A stretch of 64,000 nucleotides of DNA, from assembly GCA_036733345.1 (NCBI GenBank), contig DAINAR010000007.1:26415-90414 (forward strand), read 5' to 3'. Shown here one piece after another: positions 35,493-44,229 of this stretch. The stretch's first letter is position 1, and each line of letters begins with the position of its first letter. Origin of the DNA: JAFGMQ01 sp036733345 (GTDB taxonomy: Bacteria; Desulfobacterota; DSM-4660; Desulfatiglandales; Desulfatiglandaceae). The translations under genes and the position numbers were made by a program. The notes below the pieces were generated by a model. The model did not search any database and was not told the DNA's origin. It saw only the letters and a list, made by a program, of their open reading frames with translations.

Positions 35493-35963
35493 TTAGTCGA
35501 TGATGGCCAGCGATATGTTTTTGGCTTTATTGAGTACCTTATGTGAGATGCTTCCCATAAGAAACTCCTTGATGCTGGAGAGGCCGCGGCGACCGATAAT
35601 TATAATGTCATGACCATCATGGGCTTCATTTACTATGTCGCGTGCAACTCCATGTTTTTGAGTGGCTATTTTCGAGATAATATTTTCTTCTGGAAAACCG
35701 GCATTTATCAGGATTTCTTTCGCTTTTTCGTGTGCCTGCTGGACAATTTCCCTCTTTTTATTTTCAAGGTGACAGAAGGCGCTCTGTTGCTCCTTGAAGT
35801 ATGGCGTCAACTCCTTGCTGTTCATCTTGCAAAGGGCCTCAGTGTCAGGAATTACGCTAAAAAGGGTGATTATTTGTTCGGTTTTGAAATGGGTGGCCAC
35901 GTATTGAACCGCCCTGAAAGAATTTTCAGAATCATCCAAGGCAATCAAAATATTTGGTTTCAT
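35493..35963 (-). CDS. Universal stress protein (UspA family)
   Basis: A 156-residue single-domain USP. It starts MKPNILIALDDSENSFRAV, with AGGAGG upstream, so I prefer ATG 35963 over one 22 codons earlier. The nucleotide-binding pattern of ATP-type USPs is visible toward the end: GHDIIIIGRRGLSSIKEFLM followed by GSISHKVLNKA, the G-x2-G-x9-G(S/T) signature. The middle has ATQKHGVARDIVNEA. Such proteins help the cell to cope with energy or nutrient stress, in the cytoplasm. It is monocistronic here. Confidence 0.9.
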   Translation of the reverse strand: MKPNILIALDDSENSFRAVQYVATHFKTEQIITLFSVIPDTEALCKMNSKELTPYFKEQQSAFCHLENKKREIVQQAHEKAKEILINAGFPEENIISKIATQKHGVARDIVNEAHDGHDIIIIGRRGLSSIKEFLMGSISHKVLNKAKNISLAIID

Positions 35964-36157
35964 GTCTTGTTTCCTCCTATCTATATTATTATAAATTTTG
36001 CTTAAATTGGCAAGCAATAAATGATTCAACTGGTAGGGTTGTTATGCGTACGTCCCGCCATTTTTCGATATCTGGAGGGGATTTTTTTATTCTACTAACT
36101 GGATAGATGGCTATTCATAATAAAAAGAGTCAAAAGTAAACGGGCAGCATTTAGTAT

Positions 36158-37108
36158 TCAGGAAAGATAACGTCCCAGCAACCTGATTTGTTCCAAAGCC
36201 GACGAGACGATCTCGTCAAGCATCTCACCGACAGGTTTAATGTCCTGAATCATTCCTGAGATCTGCCCCATCATGAGTGAGCCCCATTTTGTGTCCCCCT
36301 CCATAGCCGCCTTTTTAAGGGATCCGATTGTAAAAGAATCTATTTCATCCCGTGGTTTCCCTTCCTTTTCCATCTTCAGGACTTTTTCAGCCAACGAGTT
36401 TTTTCGGACTCTGAATTGGAGACCAGTTGTACGGCCTGTCATGATAGTATCTGTATCAATGGCATCGATAATAGCCTTTTTGTAGTTATCATGGAGTGTT
36501 GCTTCGCGGGTGGCCAGAAACCGGGTCCCCATCTGGATGCCTTCGGCACCAAGGGCAAGTGCTGCTGCAAGACCTTTTCCGTCGCAGATCCCTCCGGCAG
36601 CAACAACCGGGAGATCGGTTTCCTGTGTAACTTCGCTTACTAGAACAAGGGTAGAGATTTCAGCCGGACTTATATTTCCGCCTCCTTCAGCACCCATAGC
36701 TATTATGCCATCCACGCCTGACTTATTGCAGCGCCTGACCATATCGACCGAAAAGGCGACCTGAAGTATCGTGATGCCCCGGCGTTTTATATCTTCAGCG
36801 TAGAGCAGGGGGTCACCGGCTGATGAGATGATGACAGGGACCTGTTCTTCCATGGCTATCTCCACAGCCCTTTGGGCCGTAGGGAGTCTTAAGGGTATAT
36901 TGACAGCAAATGGCTTTTCGGTTACCTTTCGGATATTCTGGATGCTTTCGATAAGTTCCTGCGGTTCCATGGTGGCGGCAGCAATTGTTCCAAGACCGCC
37001 TGCCTCGCAAACGGATGCGGCCATCTCCCATCCAGTAATCCAGGCCATTCCTCCCTGGAGTATGGGGTGGCGGATTCCCAGTATTTCAGTTATTCTTGTC
37101 TTGAGCAT
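36158..37108 (-). CDS. NAD(P)H-dependent flavin oxidoreductase, nitronate monooxygenase / FabK-like
   Basis: A 316-residue FMN barrel protein starting MLKTRITEILGIRHPILQGG. A longer frame begins 34 codons upstream but would run into the preceding crotonase gene, so ATG 37108 is chosen. Features are MAWITGWEMAASVCEAGGLG, IISSAGDPLLYAEDIK, GAEGGGN near residue 140, DLPVVAAGGICDGKGLAAAL, and LGAEGIQMGTRFLATREA, the phosphate-binding part for FMN. The family includes nitronate monooxygenases and enoyl-ACP reductase II. It lies 7 bases after the crotonase gene, so a role in acyl-CoA or fatty-acid metabolism is plausible. Confidence 0.87.
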   Translation of the reverse strand: MLKTRITEILGIRHPILQGGMAWITGWEMAASVCEAGGLGTIAAATMEPQELIESIQNIRKVTEKPFAVNIPLRLPTAQRAVEIAMEEQVPVIISSAGDPLLYAEDIKRRGITILQVAFSVDMVRRCNKSGVDGIIAMGAEGGGNISPAEISTLVLVSEVTQETDLPVVAAGGICDGKGLAAALALGAEGIQMGTRFLATREATLHDNYKKAIIDAIDTDTIMTGRTTGLQFRVRKNSLAEKVLKMEKEGKPRDEIDSFTIGSLKKAAMEGDTKWGSLMMGQISGMIQDIKPVGEMLDEIVSSALEQIRLLGRYLS

Positions 37109-37115
37109 GATATGT

Positions 37116-37889
37116 CTATCTTCCTTTCCATTCTGGCGGCCTTTTTTCCCGAAAAGCCTTTGGCCCCTCCCTGTAGTCTTCGCTGTGACGTCCAAGCATA
37201 CACAAAGCATTTGACATGGCCAGGGCCTTTGGATCCGGGGCCGTCACACAGCGCATGACCTCTTTTACATTCCTGACCATAAGAGGACTGAGTGAATTGA
37301 TCTGATCGGCGAACTTCATGGCTTCAGAGAGCAGTTGTTCCGGCGGGACGACTCTGTTCACATATCCGCTTCGATATGCATCTTCGGCTGTTATGTTATT
37401 GCCAAGGAGCAGGAGTTCCATAGCGACTGCCGGTGTAAAGTGCATGGCAACGATAGGAGGAATTCCCAGGGAAAGGGGTATGCCCACCCTGACCTCCGGT
37501 ATTCCGAAAATGGCGGTATTGGAGGCCACGCGAATGTCACATCCTACCAGCGTCAGGATGAAGCCGGCACCAAGGCAGAGGCCGCTTACAGCGGCAATCA
37601 CGGGCTTTTTGAATTCAGCCCCGAAGGTTTTGGTGTTGTTCAGAGGAAGATCTGCAATAGGCTCCTTTTTCCTGAATTCAGACAATTCGTCCAGATCCTG
37701 GCCAGTGGAGAAGACCTTCTCGCCTCCGGTAACGATGACACTACAGATATTTTCGTCTTTGTCCAGGGTTTCCCATGCCTCGCACATGGCCTGTCTGATT
37801 TGCAGATTAATGGCGTTTTTCTTATCCAGCCGATTCAGGGTAATTACAGCAGTCTTTCCCTTTTTTTCGATTATGATTCCTTTTTCCAT
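37116..37889 (-). CDS. Enoyl-CoA hydratase/isomerase (crotonase family)
   Basis: A 257-residue crotonase-fold protein of standard length. The fold begins with KKGKTAVITLNRLDKKNAIN; the first oxyanion-hole segment is VFSTGQDLDELSEF and the second is PVIAAVSGLCLGAGFILTLV, followed by DIRVASNTAIFGIPEVRVGI. In classical hydratases two Glu residues act in catalysis; here FGIPEVRVGI supplies one, and the other site is not clear (the segment after GAGF is Leu-rich), so the reaction may be another crotonase type such as an isomerase or thioesterase. It is followed at 7 bases by an FMN oxidoreductase. Confidence 0.88.
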   Translation of the reverse strand: MEKGIIIEKKGKTAVITLNRLDKKNAINLQIRQAMCEAWETLDKDENICSVIVTGGEKVFSTGQDLDELSEFRKKEPIADLPLNNTKTFGAEFKKPVIAAVSGLCLGAGFILTLVGCDIRVASNTAIFGIPEVRVGIPLSLGIPPIVAMHFTPAVAMELLLLGNNITAEDAYRSGYVNRVVPPEQLLSEAMKFADQINSLSPLMVRNVKEVMRCVTAPDPKALAMSNALCMLGRHSEDYREGPKAFREKRPPEWKGR

Positions 37890-37945
37890 TTTTTACTCAT
37901 CAATTTATTTGTTTTTTGAAAAGGGTTGGAAGAGGGTCATATGTC

Positions 37946-38023
37946 TCATATGTCTCCTTCAAATCTGCCATCGGCCGTATAACCACAATGAGCACACACA
38001 AATTTGTCTTTTTTATCTGTCAT
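37946..38023 (-). pseudogene. Truncated RCKP-type rubredoxin-like mini-gene
   Basis: A 25-codon frame with an excellent Shine-Dalgarno (AAAGGAGG) starts MTDKKDKFVCAHCGYTADGR and continues FEGDI, then TGA. The text matches small rubredoxin-like zinc-ribbon proteins, in which GDICPxCG would follow. Here a 9-base unit, gagacatat, is duplicated, giving GDI-TGA-DI-TGA-P; the second Cys pair is thus replaced by two stop codons. No SECIS-like hairpin is visible after either TGA, so I read it as a truncation. Only one Cys-x2-Cys pair remains, which cannot hold a metal alone. Confidence 0.55.
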
Positions 38024-38172
38024 ATCTATTCCTCCTTTGTTAATATTAAATAATAATAAAATTGATATATGAAGATGAATATTTTATTAAATATTACGTC
38101 TTCGGTATATAAAAAAGGCAATTTTGATGAAAAAACGATTTTAATTTTAGATAATTTATAGAGATAATTTCA

Positions 38173-38553
38173 TTAGTTTCTTTTAGATTCTTTTTTTGCC
38201 TTTTTTGCTTCGTTTTTTGCTTTCTTTTTTTCCAGTTTCAGTTTTTCTTTTTCCAGATCTGCTTTAATCATTTCTTTGTCCGTATTTTGTTTCGACTCTT
38301 CCTGACGGGTTTCTTCAGTATTAAGGGCTGATCTGTATTTATATGTGAAAAACACTGCTATTAAACCATATGCAATTAATATGAAACCGATTATGACTAT
38401 TATTATGTCTTTTACGCCCATGCCCGACAGTTCTAAGAAACCTGTTCCTGCTATTAATATTGCCAGTAAAACTGATGCTGCCCAGGCATGATGACGGCTG
38501 ATATCATATTTTTGTTTATATTCAGGCTTACCCTTTTTATTATTGGAAATCAT
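38173..38553 (-). CDS. Small membrane protein with a charged coiled-coil tail
   Basis: A 126-residue protein with two membrane helices (AWAASVLLAILIAGTGFLEL and DIIIVIIGFILIAYGLIAVF) and a lysine/glutamate-rich coiled-coil tail from about residue 80 (EKEKLKLEKKKAKNEAKKAK). I do not recognise a family. The N-terminus is basic and cytoplasmic, so both ends probably face the cytoplasm. No strong ribosome binding site precedes the ATG. It stands alone between a broken rubredoxin-like gene and a broken flavin oxidoreductase. Confidence 0.65.
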   Translation of the reverse strand: MISNNKKGKPEYKQKYDISRHHAWAASVLLAILIAGTGFLELSGMGVKDIIIVIIGFILIAYGLIAVFFTYKYRSALNTEETRQEESKQNTDKEMIKADLEKEKLKLEKKKAKNEAKKAKKESKRN

Positions 38554-38734
38554 TTGTAAGGCCTAAAAATTTGAAAGAATGAGAACCAAAAAAAGTCCAT
38601 AAATTATTTTTTTGTTTATAGTTGTCAATAAGACAGTAATTATGAATGAAAGCTTTGTTGTGACTTCCGATTAACTCCAAATAACCTGTAACTCATTCCC
38701 TCTATTTAAGGAAACAGCTATTTTCATGCCCTTA

Positions 38735-39853
38735 TTAAACAAATTTTGCCTTCCATTTTTTCATTTTCTCTGCTGGCCAGGCTGCACAAAGTGCAGGCAT
38801 GCCTTTAACTATCATCTGCATACAGGCATCACCACAGTCCGGGTTGCAGTGGATAATATCGGCATCCCGCCCTTCATAGACCTTTTTCGGCCATTCCGGG
38901 TCGGCCCAGAGTACTCTCGCAAGACCAATCATGTCGGTTTTCCCCTCAGCAATGGCCTTTTCTGCAAACGCCCCTGTAGACATGCGTCCAGCTGCAATGA
39001 TTGGCACGTTTACGTGTGATCGAATCTCTGCGGCCAAATTGAGCATGTATCCTTCCTGTTTGGATTTTTCAACAATTTCAGGCCGGGGAAAGGATTCATA
39101 TGTGCCGCCCATGACGGAAATGTAATCAATTCCGGCCTGAGCAAGACTTTTGGCGAACTGGACTGACTCTTCAAGCTTCAAGCCGTCAGGCAGCCATTCA
39201 TCGGCCAGAAACCGGTATCCTATCGGGAAGAGATCTACTTTCTCTTTGACTTTCGACAGTACCTAAATTGCAAATGTCTGGCGATTTTCGGGAGTCCCTC
39301 CGTATTTATCATTCCGTTTGTTGGTGTGCGGGGAGAGAAACTGGGCCATTTGATAGCCTGTGCCTCCATGCAGTTCAACCATATCAAATCCTGAAATTTT
39401 TGCCCTGGCTGCGGCCTCGGCATATTTTTTAATGATATAATTGATCTCTGCAATTTCCAATGCCCTGGGCATCCGGCCGAAGGTACTCACTGCAGATGGT
39501 GCCAGTGGCTCTTGTGTTGTCTGGGCAAAACGCCCGGCGTGGTTGATCTGCAGGCATGCCAGAGCGCCTTCTTGTTTGATGATTGAGGCTAGCCGCCTCA
39601 ATCCGTCAATGTTGTCATCGGTGTCCGCACGTAAAGTCCTGTTGGAACCGCTGCCAACAGGATGATCTATTGTTGCATTTTCAACAACAACCATGGCTAC
39701 GCCGCTGCCGGCCATCAGACGGTAATGTTCCAGCAGCATATCGCTAACCGTACCGCCTTTACCGGCATAGCCAAGGTAAAGAGGGGCCATTGTCAGACGA
39801 TTCTTCAAGGTTAGCCCCTTGATTGTAATTTCGGAAAACAGGTTATTGTACAT
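38735..39853 (-). pseudogene. Old Yellow Enzyme-type NADH:flavin oxidoreductase interrupted by an in-frame TAG
   Basis: A 372-codon frame begins with ATG 39853 after a strong AGAGGAGG site and ends at 38735, but has TAG at 39263-39265. Up to there it is an FMN barrel (TLKNRLTMAPLYLGYAGKGG, CLQINHAGRFA, FDMVELHGGTGYQMAQFLSP). After it the same frame goes on with VLSKVKEKVDLFPIGYRFLA, DYISVMGGTYESF, VPIIAAGRMSTGAFAEKAI and the CNPDCGDAC cysteine cluster of 2-enoate-reductase-like members. Relatives have Glu or Lys at the TAG site (FALEVL-like), one base away from TAG. A nonsense mutation or sequence error is most likely; amber decoding as pyrrolysine is possible but unsupported here. Confidence 0.82.
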
Positions 39854-39910
39854 GGATCCTCCTCTTTGAGTTATTGACTTTTATGGGTTCTTTAAGGCTG
39901 TAACGAACAA

Positions 39911-39970
39911 CTCCGCCGCAAGCAGCTGGGTATCTTGAAAAGCATTGAACGCCCCAAAGGGGGTAGCTGC
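39911..39970 (+). repeat. Intergenic copy of the palindromic element also found in a coding sequence
   Basis: The text ctccgccgcaagcagctggg, then tatcttgaaaagcattgaac and gccccaaaggggg, aligns base by base with the reverse complement of the element inside the metallo-hydrolase gene near 34.8 kb, including an exact shared 16-mer. It keeps a CCCC/GGGG hairpin. It is located between two broken genes. Confidence 0.75.
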
Positions 39971-40033
39971 TTGTCTGCCCTTTATCAGCCTTTGGCTGGC
40001 TGACAGATTATACTCTCGTCCTGTTCTGGCAGA

Positions 40034-40875
40034 TTAAATTGATTTCCTGTCAAACTCTTCTCTTACGGCGGTGCCTATTTTTTCAAGGGTATATGGCTTT
40101 TTGATGTATTTACCGGCACCCAGATTCTGGGATTCTCTGACACGTTCAGTTTCTGAAAATCCGCTCGCAATAATAACCTTTTGGCCTGGGCGCACTTCCA
40201 GGATTCTCTTATATGTCTCAAGCCCGTCAATGCCAGGATCCATGATCATATCCAATACCAAAATATCTACCTGATTTTCTTTCACATATTCGATTGCCTC
40301 CTCACCACTTGAAACGGATTCAACCGAGTAGCCCAGCTTCCTTAAAATTCCGGAGGCAATCTCACGCTGCTCCTCCACATCGTCTATCACAAGAATAGAC
40401 TCACCATTTCCCATATAATTTTTCGGCGGCAGGGCCTCTTCTTCTCCCATGAGTACTTTCATGGTTACCGGAAAATAGAGGGTGAAAGTAGTTCCTTTTC
40501 CTTCCTGGCTTTGCACATCAATATACTCCCTGTGATCTTTAACTGTCCTCCACACCACGGCCGTACCCAGCCCTGTTCCGCTTTTTCCCATAACCTTTTT
40601 GGTATAAAACGGCTCGAATATCCTTTGCATATCGTCCGCTGAAATCCCTATTCCGGAATCTGAGACCGTCAGCATAACATAATCGCCTTCTTTCACATCA
40701 TCATAACCCCTTAAAGGCTTATCAATATATTTACTTCTGGTTGATATAAGGATGTTGCCGCCTTCTCAGGAGACGAAGATACCATGCTCCAGGAAACTTC
40801 TATTGGAACGAGTGTGGCAAAAAGCAGGCAAAATAACAGTCGGAAAACTCGCCTTTTTCTTTCAGCATGTGACAT
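40034..40875 (-). pseudogene. Hybrid histidine kinase gene with a large internal deletion
   Basis: Two ends of one kinase gene are left. The 5' end, from ATG 40875, encodes a signal-peptide-like start (MSHAERKRRVFRLLFCLLFA, then TLVPIEVSWSMVSSSPEKAA) and runs out of frame at 40711. The 3' part, in another frame from about 40765, encodes EGGNILISTRSKYIDKPLRG, the ATP-binding DSGIGI and SGTGLGTAVVWRTVKDH segments of a kinase ATPase domain, then a receiver domain with VIDDVEEQREIA, the phospho-acceptor VLDMIMDPGIDG and the KKPYTLEKI loop. The sensor region, the His box and the N box are missing. The join sits near 40765 with a TGA just before EGGN. An ATG at 40696 could still make a 220-residue ATPase-receiver fragment. 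Confidence 0.75.
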
Positions 40876-41135
40876 GATTTCAATCTCATCATAAGAGCAG
40901 GGCTATATACTTGCCGGGGTGATAAGAAATTGCTTTTTTAAAACTAAATATACAGTAAACAGGATTGGTTATCAACAATAATTGAAGCACAACTACTGTG
41001 CATCAATTCAGAAAAGGCACGTGCTTCTTCGGATGAATTTTAATATTGATCCATCTATGGTGTTTAAAAATTATGACATGTAGTCGCAATAGGATATTGG
41101 GATTATATATAAATAAATAAATATATAAAATCTGA

Positions 41136-41945
41136 TTAAAAAACCGAAGATAACATCTTTAGGCAAAGAATAATCAACAATAAGGCAAAAACTTTTTTTA
41201 ATGAAGCTACCGGCAATCTGTGAGCCAGTCTTGCACCATAGGGTGCTGTGAAAAAACTGGCTGTAGAAATTAATAATGCGGCAGGGAGATAGACGAAGCC
41301 GAATGTATAATTATCTGCTGATGTGGCTGACCAGCCGTTAATGACATAACCGGCAGTACCAGCGATTGAAATGGGTAAGCCTATTGCAGCAGAAGTGCCA
41401 ATTGCTTTTTTAATATCAATATTTTGCCAGACAAGGTACGGGACTGTTAAAGAGCCTCCTCCGATTGAAACAAGTGCTGAAATGGCCCCGATACCTGAAC
41501 CGGCAAACAATAACCCTCCTGTGCCTGCCAGTTCTCTGTTTGGTTTTGGTTTTTTGTTTAAAAACATTTGAGTTGACACATAGGCAATAAACAATGAAAA
41601 GAAAATGGTTAGATAGAGAGAACTGATATTTACCGCTATAAATGTTGCTAAAAATGAGCCTGAAATGATTCCAATTGACATTGTTTTGACAATATTCCAG
41701 ATAACAGCACCTTCAAAGTTGTGTGCCCGAAGACTTGATAAAGAAGTAACGATAATCGACGCCATTGAGGTTCCCAGGGCCAGGTGAACCGCACTTTCAA
41801 CTGGAACACCTTGATAAAGAAACAGTGTTGTCAGAACAGGAACCATAATTCCGCCGCCGCCGATACCTAACAGTCCGGCCATGAATCCCGCAAAGGATCC
41901 AAGCAATAAAAAAGAAAAGACCCATTGTATTTCTAATGTCAGCAT
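41136..41945 (-). CDS. TauE/SafE family sulfite or sulfonate exporter-like permease
   Basis: A 269-residue membrane protein with about eight helices, normal for the TauE/SafE (DUF81) family. It starts LTLEIQWVFSFLLLGSFAGF, then MAGLLGIGGGGIMVPVLTTL, the first family repeat with the GxGGG motif. The second repeat is SGIGAISALVSIGGGSLTVP and the end is YGARLAHRLPVASLKKVFAL. Members are thought to move sulfite, taurine-derived sulfur compounds or other anions. The substrate is not deducible. It stands alone, with no Shine-Dalgarno seen. Confidence 0.88.
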   Translation of the reverse strand: MLTLEIQWVFSFLLLGSFAGFMAGLLGIGGGGIMVPVLTTLFLYQGVPVESAVHLALGTSMASIIVTSLSSLRAHNFEGAVIWNIVKTMSIGIISGSFLATFIAVNISSLYLTIFFSLFIAYVSTQMFLNKKPKPNRELAGTGGLLFAGSGIGAISALVSIGGGSLTVPYLVWQNIDIKKAIGTSAAIGLPISIAGTAGYVINGWSATSADNYTFGFVYLPAALLISTASFFTAPYGARLAHRLPVASLKKVFALLLIILCLKMLSSVF

Positions 41946-42134
41946 GTGCTAATATAATCAGGATTAACGAACCTGTTTTCCCTTACTAATTCTCAAAATG
42001 CCCTTGACACGGATATTTCCTCTTAATATAAATTATCTAGAAAAGGAACTTTTATATAGATTTTCCGAAGCATGATGAGAACAACTATAATGTTTTCGTT
42101 TATGGAAAGCAATTGACACGTTTGGTACCAGAAA

Positions 42135-42793
42135 ATGGCATCAACCGAAAAATCAGAAACAAAAAAAGTTGTTTCACTAAATATTGAAATTGGATGCAAA
42201 TTATCGATACAGTTACAAGGGCTTAAGGAAAGACTATCAAGTTTTCTTATTGGAATGGAGCCCAAATCATATCTCATAATTAAAACACCTCTGAGGGAAA
42301 GCAGTGAGTATCTGGTCTCTGAAGGAAGCGATCTTATCATAAGATATGTTCATTTTGGCGAGGTATATGGTTTTCACGCTACTGCTTTGCTGTCTATTAC
42401 GAATCCAACAACAATAACTTTTCTATCTTTTCCTAAATGAATAGAAAAAATCAATTTGCGCAAAGATCCAAGAATTAGCAGCATTATTCCCGCATATCTT
42501 AATCATGAAAAAGACAGATTAAATGGAGTAGTAAAAACCTGAGCTCGAAAGGCGTTAAATTTACTACAAAAACCATTGAAAACAGTAAGTTGAAAGATAT
42601 TCTAATCGGGGATGAGGTAAGTATATCGTTCCCTTTGCCAGGGATAAATAGCAACCTTGAAATACAGAGGACAATCAGAAACAAAAGTCATGAAGAGGAA
42701 GAGACGGGCTTCGGAATAGAGTTTAATGACAAAAATGCCGAGGTCATCGGCATGATAGATGCGTATATTATTCATGTAAAGGATTATACCTGA
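42135..42793 (+). pseudogene. PilZ-domain (YcgR-like) gene with a stop and a frameshift
   Basis: The first part from ATG 42135 encodes a YcgR-like N-terminal domain (IGCKLSIQLQGLKERLSSFL) and stops with TGA at 42438-42440. The same frame then reads IEKINLRKDPRISSIIPAYL, holding the RxxxR motif (RKDPR) that binds cyclic di-GMP. Near 42540 the frame shifts by one base; afterward it reads LSSKGVKFTTKTIENSKLKD, giving the (D/N)xSxxG motif as xLSSKG, and ends GMIDAYIIHVKDYT at 42793. The intact gene would encode about 219 residues. No SECIS-like hairpin follows the TGA, and the frameshift argues for decay rather than recoding. Confidence 0.75.
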
Positions 42794-42919
42794 AATCAGC
42801 TGCCATTAACATCTATGCTTAGGGTGCCTCATGGAGAAAGGCCTTAAATTGTGCTCTCCATATTCCTGACAGAAAACACCAGATGTTTTGACTTTAAATT
42901 TTCCTGATTATTCTCATAA

Positions 42920-43402
42920 CTATCTGGCAACATTTACCGGTGTGGGTTTCAGGACACGCAGGAGATCCGCAGTGGCCATCTCCGCCAGAAGACCCTTCTT
43001 TCCGGCGTTAATAATGATTAAAGGAATATCAAGAATCGTTTTCTCAATATAGACAGGGATCTGTTTCCTGGTCCCGAAGGGGGACGTCCCACCGACAAGG
43101 TAACCCGTATGCCTGTTTGCCGTCGCCGGGTCACAGGGCTGGATCAGCTTTACTCCCAGGGTCCGGGCCAGTTCTTTGGTCGAAACCTCACGATCCCCAT
43201 GCATGAGAATAATGAGGGGAGTCTTCTTCTCATCCTCCATGACAAGCGTTTTGATCACACGGTGCTCATCCACTCCGAGTTCCCGTGAAGCTACCTCTGT
43301 TCCGCCCCGCTCTTCGTACTTGTAAGGTCGGAGCGTAAACGTCACTTCATGCTTACGCAAGAAACGAATCGCCGGGGTAACTGATGCTGGTTCTTTCGCC
43401 AT
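42920..43402 (-). CDS. Cys-tRNA(Pro)/Cys-tRNA(Cys) deacylase, YbaK/EbsC family
   Basis: A 160-residue YbaK-type editing domain, the family's usual size. It hydrolyses mischarged Cys-tRNA(Pro) in the cytoplasm. Visible are TPAIRFLRKHEVTFTLRPYK, ASRELGVDEHRVIKTLVMED, the conserved lysine region STKELARTLGVKLIQPCDPA, and TGYLVGGTSPFGTRKQIPVY, which is the signature GG-SPxG loop. The C-terminal GKKGLLAEMATADLLRVL also fits. It is monocistronic, and no ribosome binding site is visible before the ATG. Confidence 0.92.
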   Translation of the reverse strand: MAKEPASVTPAIRFLRKHEVTFTLRPYKYEERGGTEVASRELGVDEHRVIKTLVMEDEKKTPLIILMHGDREVSTKELARTLGVKLIQPCDPATANRHTGYLVGGTSPFGTRKQIPVYIEKTILDIPLIIINAGKKGLLAEMATADLLRVLKPTPVNVAR

Positions 43403-43555
43403 GTTAATAGCCGATTTGTTTTTTCTTGGTTCCGGATTTCATTATTCTGTACCCTTATCGGATTTCTCAGGCCATGCCTTCCCATCTAATTTATTAAACA
43501 AGAAGATTTTTCCCTGAATAACAATCAACAGAAGACCTGGTCTCTTTTTTACCGG

Positions 43556-44152
43556 TTAAGTTCGAATTTTACGTAATTGCTTATCGTGTAATTTTGATAA
43601 AATTAATAATGACAGTATAGCGCCCAATAATGCTAAACTCATGTCTGATTGAGTATCCCAAACATAGCCTTGAGTTCCTAAAAAAGCTTCAGCGGATTCA
43701 CCTGACAATACTGCCACCCACCATTCAATAAGTTCATAAAATGCGCTCAAAGCAAGGCAGACGCTGACGATGATGAAATTTTGCCAGGGAACCCTGTCTA
43801 TAATTGAGTTCCTAATAAATATTTCCCGTACAATAATGGCCGGGATAAAGCCCTGGGCAAAATGACCGACTTTGTCGTAGTTGTTCCTTTCGAGTTCAAA
43901 GTATTCTTGTATCCAGTCGAAAAGCGGAACTTCTGCATAGGTATAATGGCCACCGATCATTAAAATAATACAATGAATCAATATCAATGTATAAGTCAGA
44001 GTTGAAAGCCGGAATCTTTTATATGTTGCAGCTACAATAATAAACCCTGCTAATGCGGGTGCTACCTCAAGAATCCAGGTGAAATATTCTTTAGGATGTA
44101 TGCCTGACCAGATTAAGACAATAAAAAATGATGCAATCCAGACTATTTGCAT
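43556..44152 (-). CDS. DUF2238 membrane protein (YjdF-like)
   Basis: A 198-residue integral membrane protein with about six helices. It matches DUF2238: an early WIASFFIVLIWSGIHPKEY, the loop YTYAEVPLFDWIQEYFELER followed by NNYDKVGHFAQGFIPAIIVR, then ALSAFYELIEWWVAVLSGES and LGTQGYVWDTQSDMSLALLG. The conserved acidic and His residues (FD, R-N-x-YD, GH, ELIEW, DxQxDM) are retained. Its function is unknown. A good AAAGGGAT ribosome binding site precedes the ATG. A SpoIIAA-like gene lies upstream. Confidence 0.9.
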   Translation of the reverse strand: MQIVWIASFFIVLIWSGIHPKEYFTWILEVAPALAGFIIVAATYKRFRLSTLTYTLILIHCIILMIGGHYTYAEVPLFDWIQEYFELERNNYDKVGHFAQGFIPAIIVREIFIRNSIIDRVPWQNFIIVSVCLALSAFYELIEWWVAVLSGESAEAFLGTQGYVWDTQSDMSLALLGAILSLLILSKLHDKQLRKIRT

Positions 44153-44229
44153 TTTAATATCCCTTTAAAACTTAACGGACTGGCTGAACGGGCTACGGAT
44201 CAATTCTGCCTTTGACGGACCGCACTTGT

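Noticed and set aside
37318..38043. 241-residue plus-strand frame opposite the crotonase gene
   Set aside because: It overlaps a well-supported crotonase on the other strand, has no ribosome binding site and no domain pattern.
42438..42440. Second selenocysteine candidate in the PilZ gene
   Set aside because: No SECIS-like hairpin at the required distance, the residue is not a redox site, and a frameshift further on shows that the gene is decayed.
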